Assembly: GCA_900321595.1 (NCBI GenBank)
Contig: ONWP01000237.1
Span: 1-7,141 of the forward strand
Direction: 5' to 3'
Length of the DNA stretch: 7,141 bases
Source of the DNA: an uncultured Eubacteriales bacterium
GTDB taxonomy: Bacteria > Bacillota > Clostridia > Oscillospirales > Acutalibacteraceae
Shown: piece by piece, positions 6,254 to 7,141 of the stretch
Layout of the letters: each line of letters starts with the position of its first letter
How positions within the stretch are numbered: position 1 is the stretch's first letter
The notes under the pieces: model-generated
What the model saw: the letters and a program-made list of their open reading frames with translations, nothing else
Told to the model about the DNA's origin: nothing
Databases searched by the model: none
Program-made: the position numbers and the translations under genes

Positions 6254-7141
6254 GCAGCAGATCCGGTCGCTGCGGGACGCGCGGCGCGCCGCCGGCGCGT
6301 ACTGGTTCTGCGGCGCCGACCCCACGCTCAATGATTTCTACGCGACGGGACTCGCCCGAAGCGTCACCGATATCGACAACGCGGCCTTTGACTACAGCGT
6401 GTTCAACGGCAATGAGATGCGCTGGGAGGACTTTTACGAAGCCTGTGAGAGTCTGCCGGTCTGCGGCGGCAAGGTCTGCGTCGTGGTGCGCGACCTCGAT
6501 CTGGTCAAGCTGAAAAAGGACGACCGGGAGCCGCTGATGGCGTATCTGCGCACAATGCCTGCGACGACGGTGATCCTGATCGTCTGGACGGGCGTGAAGG
6601 TGGATCGCAGCCAATCGGGCTATTTTGAGAAGCTCAAAAAGGATTTCGCCGACGTCGGCACCGTGGTCGAGCTGGGCCAGCGCGGGGAACAGGAGCTGGT
6701 GCGCATGATGGTCGCCGGCGCGAAAAAGCGCGGCACGACCATCAGCGAACAGGACGCGGCCTATCTGCAGGGGCTGGTGGGGCGCGATATCGCGAACCTG
6801 ATGAATGAATTCGACAAGATCTGCGCCTACGCCGACGGCAGACCCGTCACCCGGGAGATGATCGACCGGCTGGCCGTTCCGGACGTGCAGGAGCAGGTCT
6901 TCGCGCTGGCGCGGCACATCAACCGGGGGCAGGGCGACGCGGCGCTGCTGGTCCTGCGTCAAATGCTCGAGCGCAAGGCGGCGCCGCACATGATCGCCGC
7001 CATCATGAACGGCGATTACGTGGACGCCTACCGGCTGAAGCTGTCGCAGCTGGCCGGAAAACGCCCGGACGACGTGATCAAGGCCTTCGGCTACGACAAG
7101 ACGGGCAAAAAGGACGATTCCGAGGAGTCGCAGGCGGAGGA
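6237..7141 (+). CDS. holA: DNA polymerase III subunit delta (3' end cut by window edge)
   Basis: The frame is open to the right edge, giving 301 complete residues; family members are about 330-350, so only the C-terminal end is missing. Delta is the clamp-loader subunit that opens the beta sliding clamp. The N-terminal domain (about 1-145) has the AAA+-like pattern without a working Walker A: AYWFCGADPTLNDFY at 21-35, ESLPVCGGKVCVVVRDLDLV at 71-90 and TTVILIVWTG at 110-119. The middle domain (about 150-215) carries the typical GTTISEQDAAYLQGLVGRDI followed by NLMNEFDKICAYADGRPVT. The third domain begins around EQVFALARHINRGQGDAALLVL (219-240). The start is GTG 6237 with an SD 7 nt upstream, overlapping comEC by 17 bp, so the two are probably translated together. 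comEC followed by holA is a common order in Firmicutes, often with rpsT next. Confidence 0.93.
   Translation, partial: MYIRNEQQIRSLRDARRAAGAYWFCGADPTLNDFYATGLARSVTDIDNAAFDYSVFNGNEMRWEDFYEACESLPVCGGKVCVVVRDLDLVKLKKDDREPLMAYLRTMPATTVILIVWTGVKVDRSQSGYFEKLKKDFADVGTVVELGQRGEQELVRMMVAGAKKRGTTISEQDAAYLQGLVGRDIANLMNEFDKICAYADGRPVTREMIDRLAVPDVQEQVFALARHINRGQGDAALLVLRQMLERKAAPHMIAAIMNGDYVDAYRLKLSQLAGKRPDDVIKAFGYDKTGKKDDSEESQAE

Noticed and set aside
4058..6331. Very long open frame on the minus strand opposite comEC
   Set aside because: Its Arg/Gln/Glu/Ala-rich low-complexity translation is an antisense shadow. The plus strand carries clear ComEC motifs, and no start signal supports the opposite frame.
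1..7141. CRISPR array, tRNA or rRNA gene, insertion sequence, or phage attachment site
   Set aside because: No regularly spaced direct repeats, cloverleaf-like segments, transposase motifs or terminal inverted repeats were seen by eye on either strand.

Overview
This window looks like a GC-rich member of the Clostridia (Bacillota), probably an uncultured gut-type lineage. The evidence is the strong G/C bias at third codon positions, strong Shine-Dalgarno (SD) sequences, a Bacillota-style ECF sigma factor followed by a DUF4367-like membrane protein, and the comEC-holA gene order typical of Firmicutes. This placement is an inference from gene content; no rRNA or tRNA gene was seen.

Layout. The left part (1-1711, minus strand) is a tight three-gene operon read right to left. 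It encodes an ECF-type RNA polymerase sigma factor, a single-pass membrane protein that is probably its regulator (4-bp ATGA overlap), and a secreted protein that begins right after it and runs off the left edge. A divergent intergenic region of about 275 bp (1712-1987) is AT-richer than its surroundings. It carries a good promoter for the rightward genes, a weaker candidate for the leftward operon and a small palindrome.

Rightward from 1988 come a secreted protein of the neutral/alkaline ceramidase-like family, whose usual nucleophile position is altered, and a small HIT-family nucleotide hydrolase whose SD overlaps the ceramidase stop codon. A rho-independent terminator closes this pair. 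comEC (DNA-uptake channel, with a degenerate C-terminal metallo-beta-lactamase-like domain) and holA (DNA polymerase III delta subunit, cut by the right edge) follow and overlap each other by 17 bp.

How the parts may work together. The sigma factor, membrane protein and secreted protein form a plausible envelope-signalling module. Because it is divergent from the secreted ceramidase-like enzyme and shares its promoter region, that enzyme is a natural candidate target, though the sequence does not prove it. HIT, comEC and holA look like ordinary core genes. Nothing here is clearly a new defence system, mobile element or CRISPR locus. The points most worth checking are the altered active site of the ceramidase-like protein, the decayed ComEC C-terminal domain, the sigma-factor start codon and the unrecognised secreted protein at the left edge.
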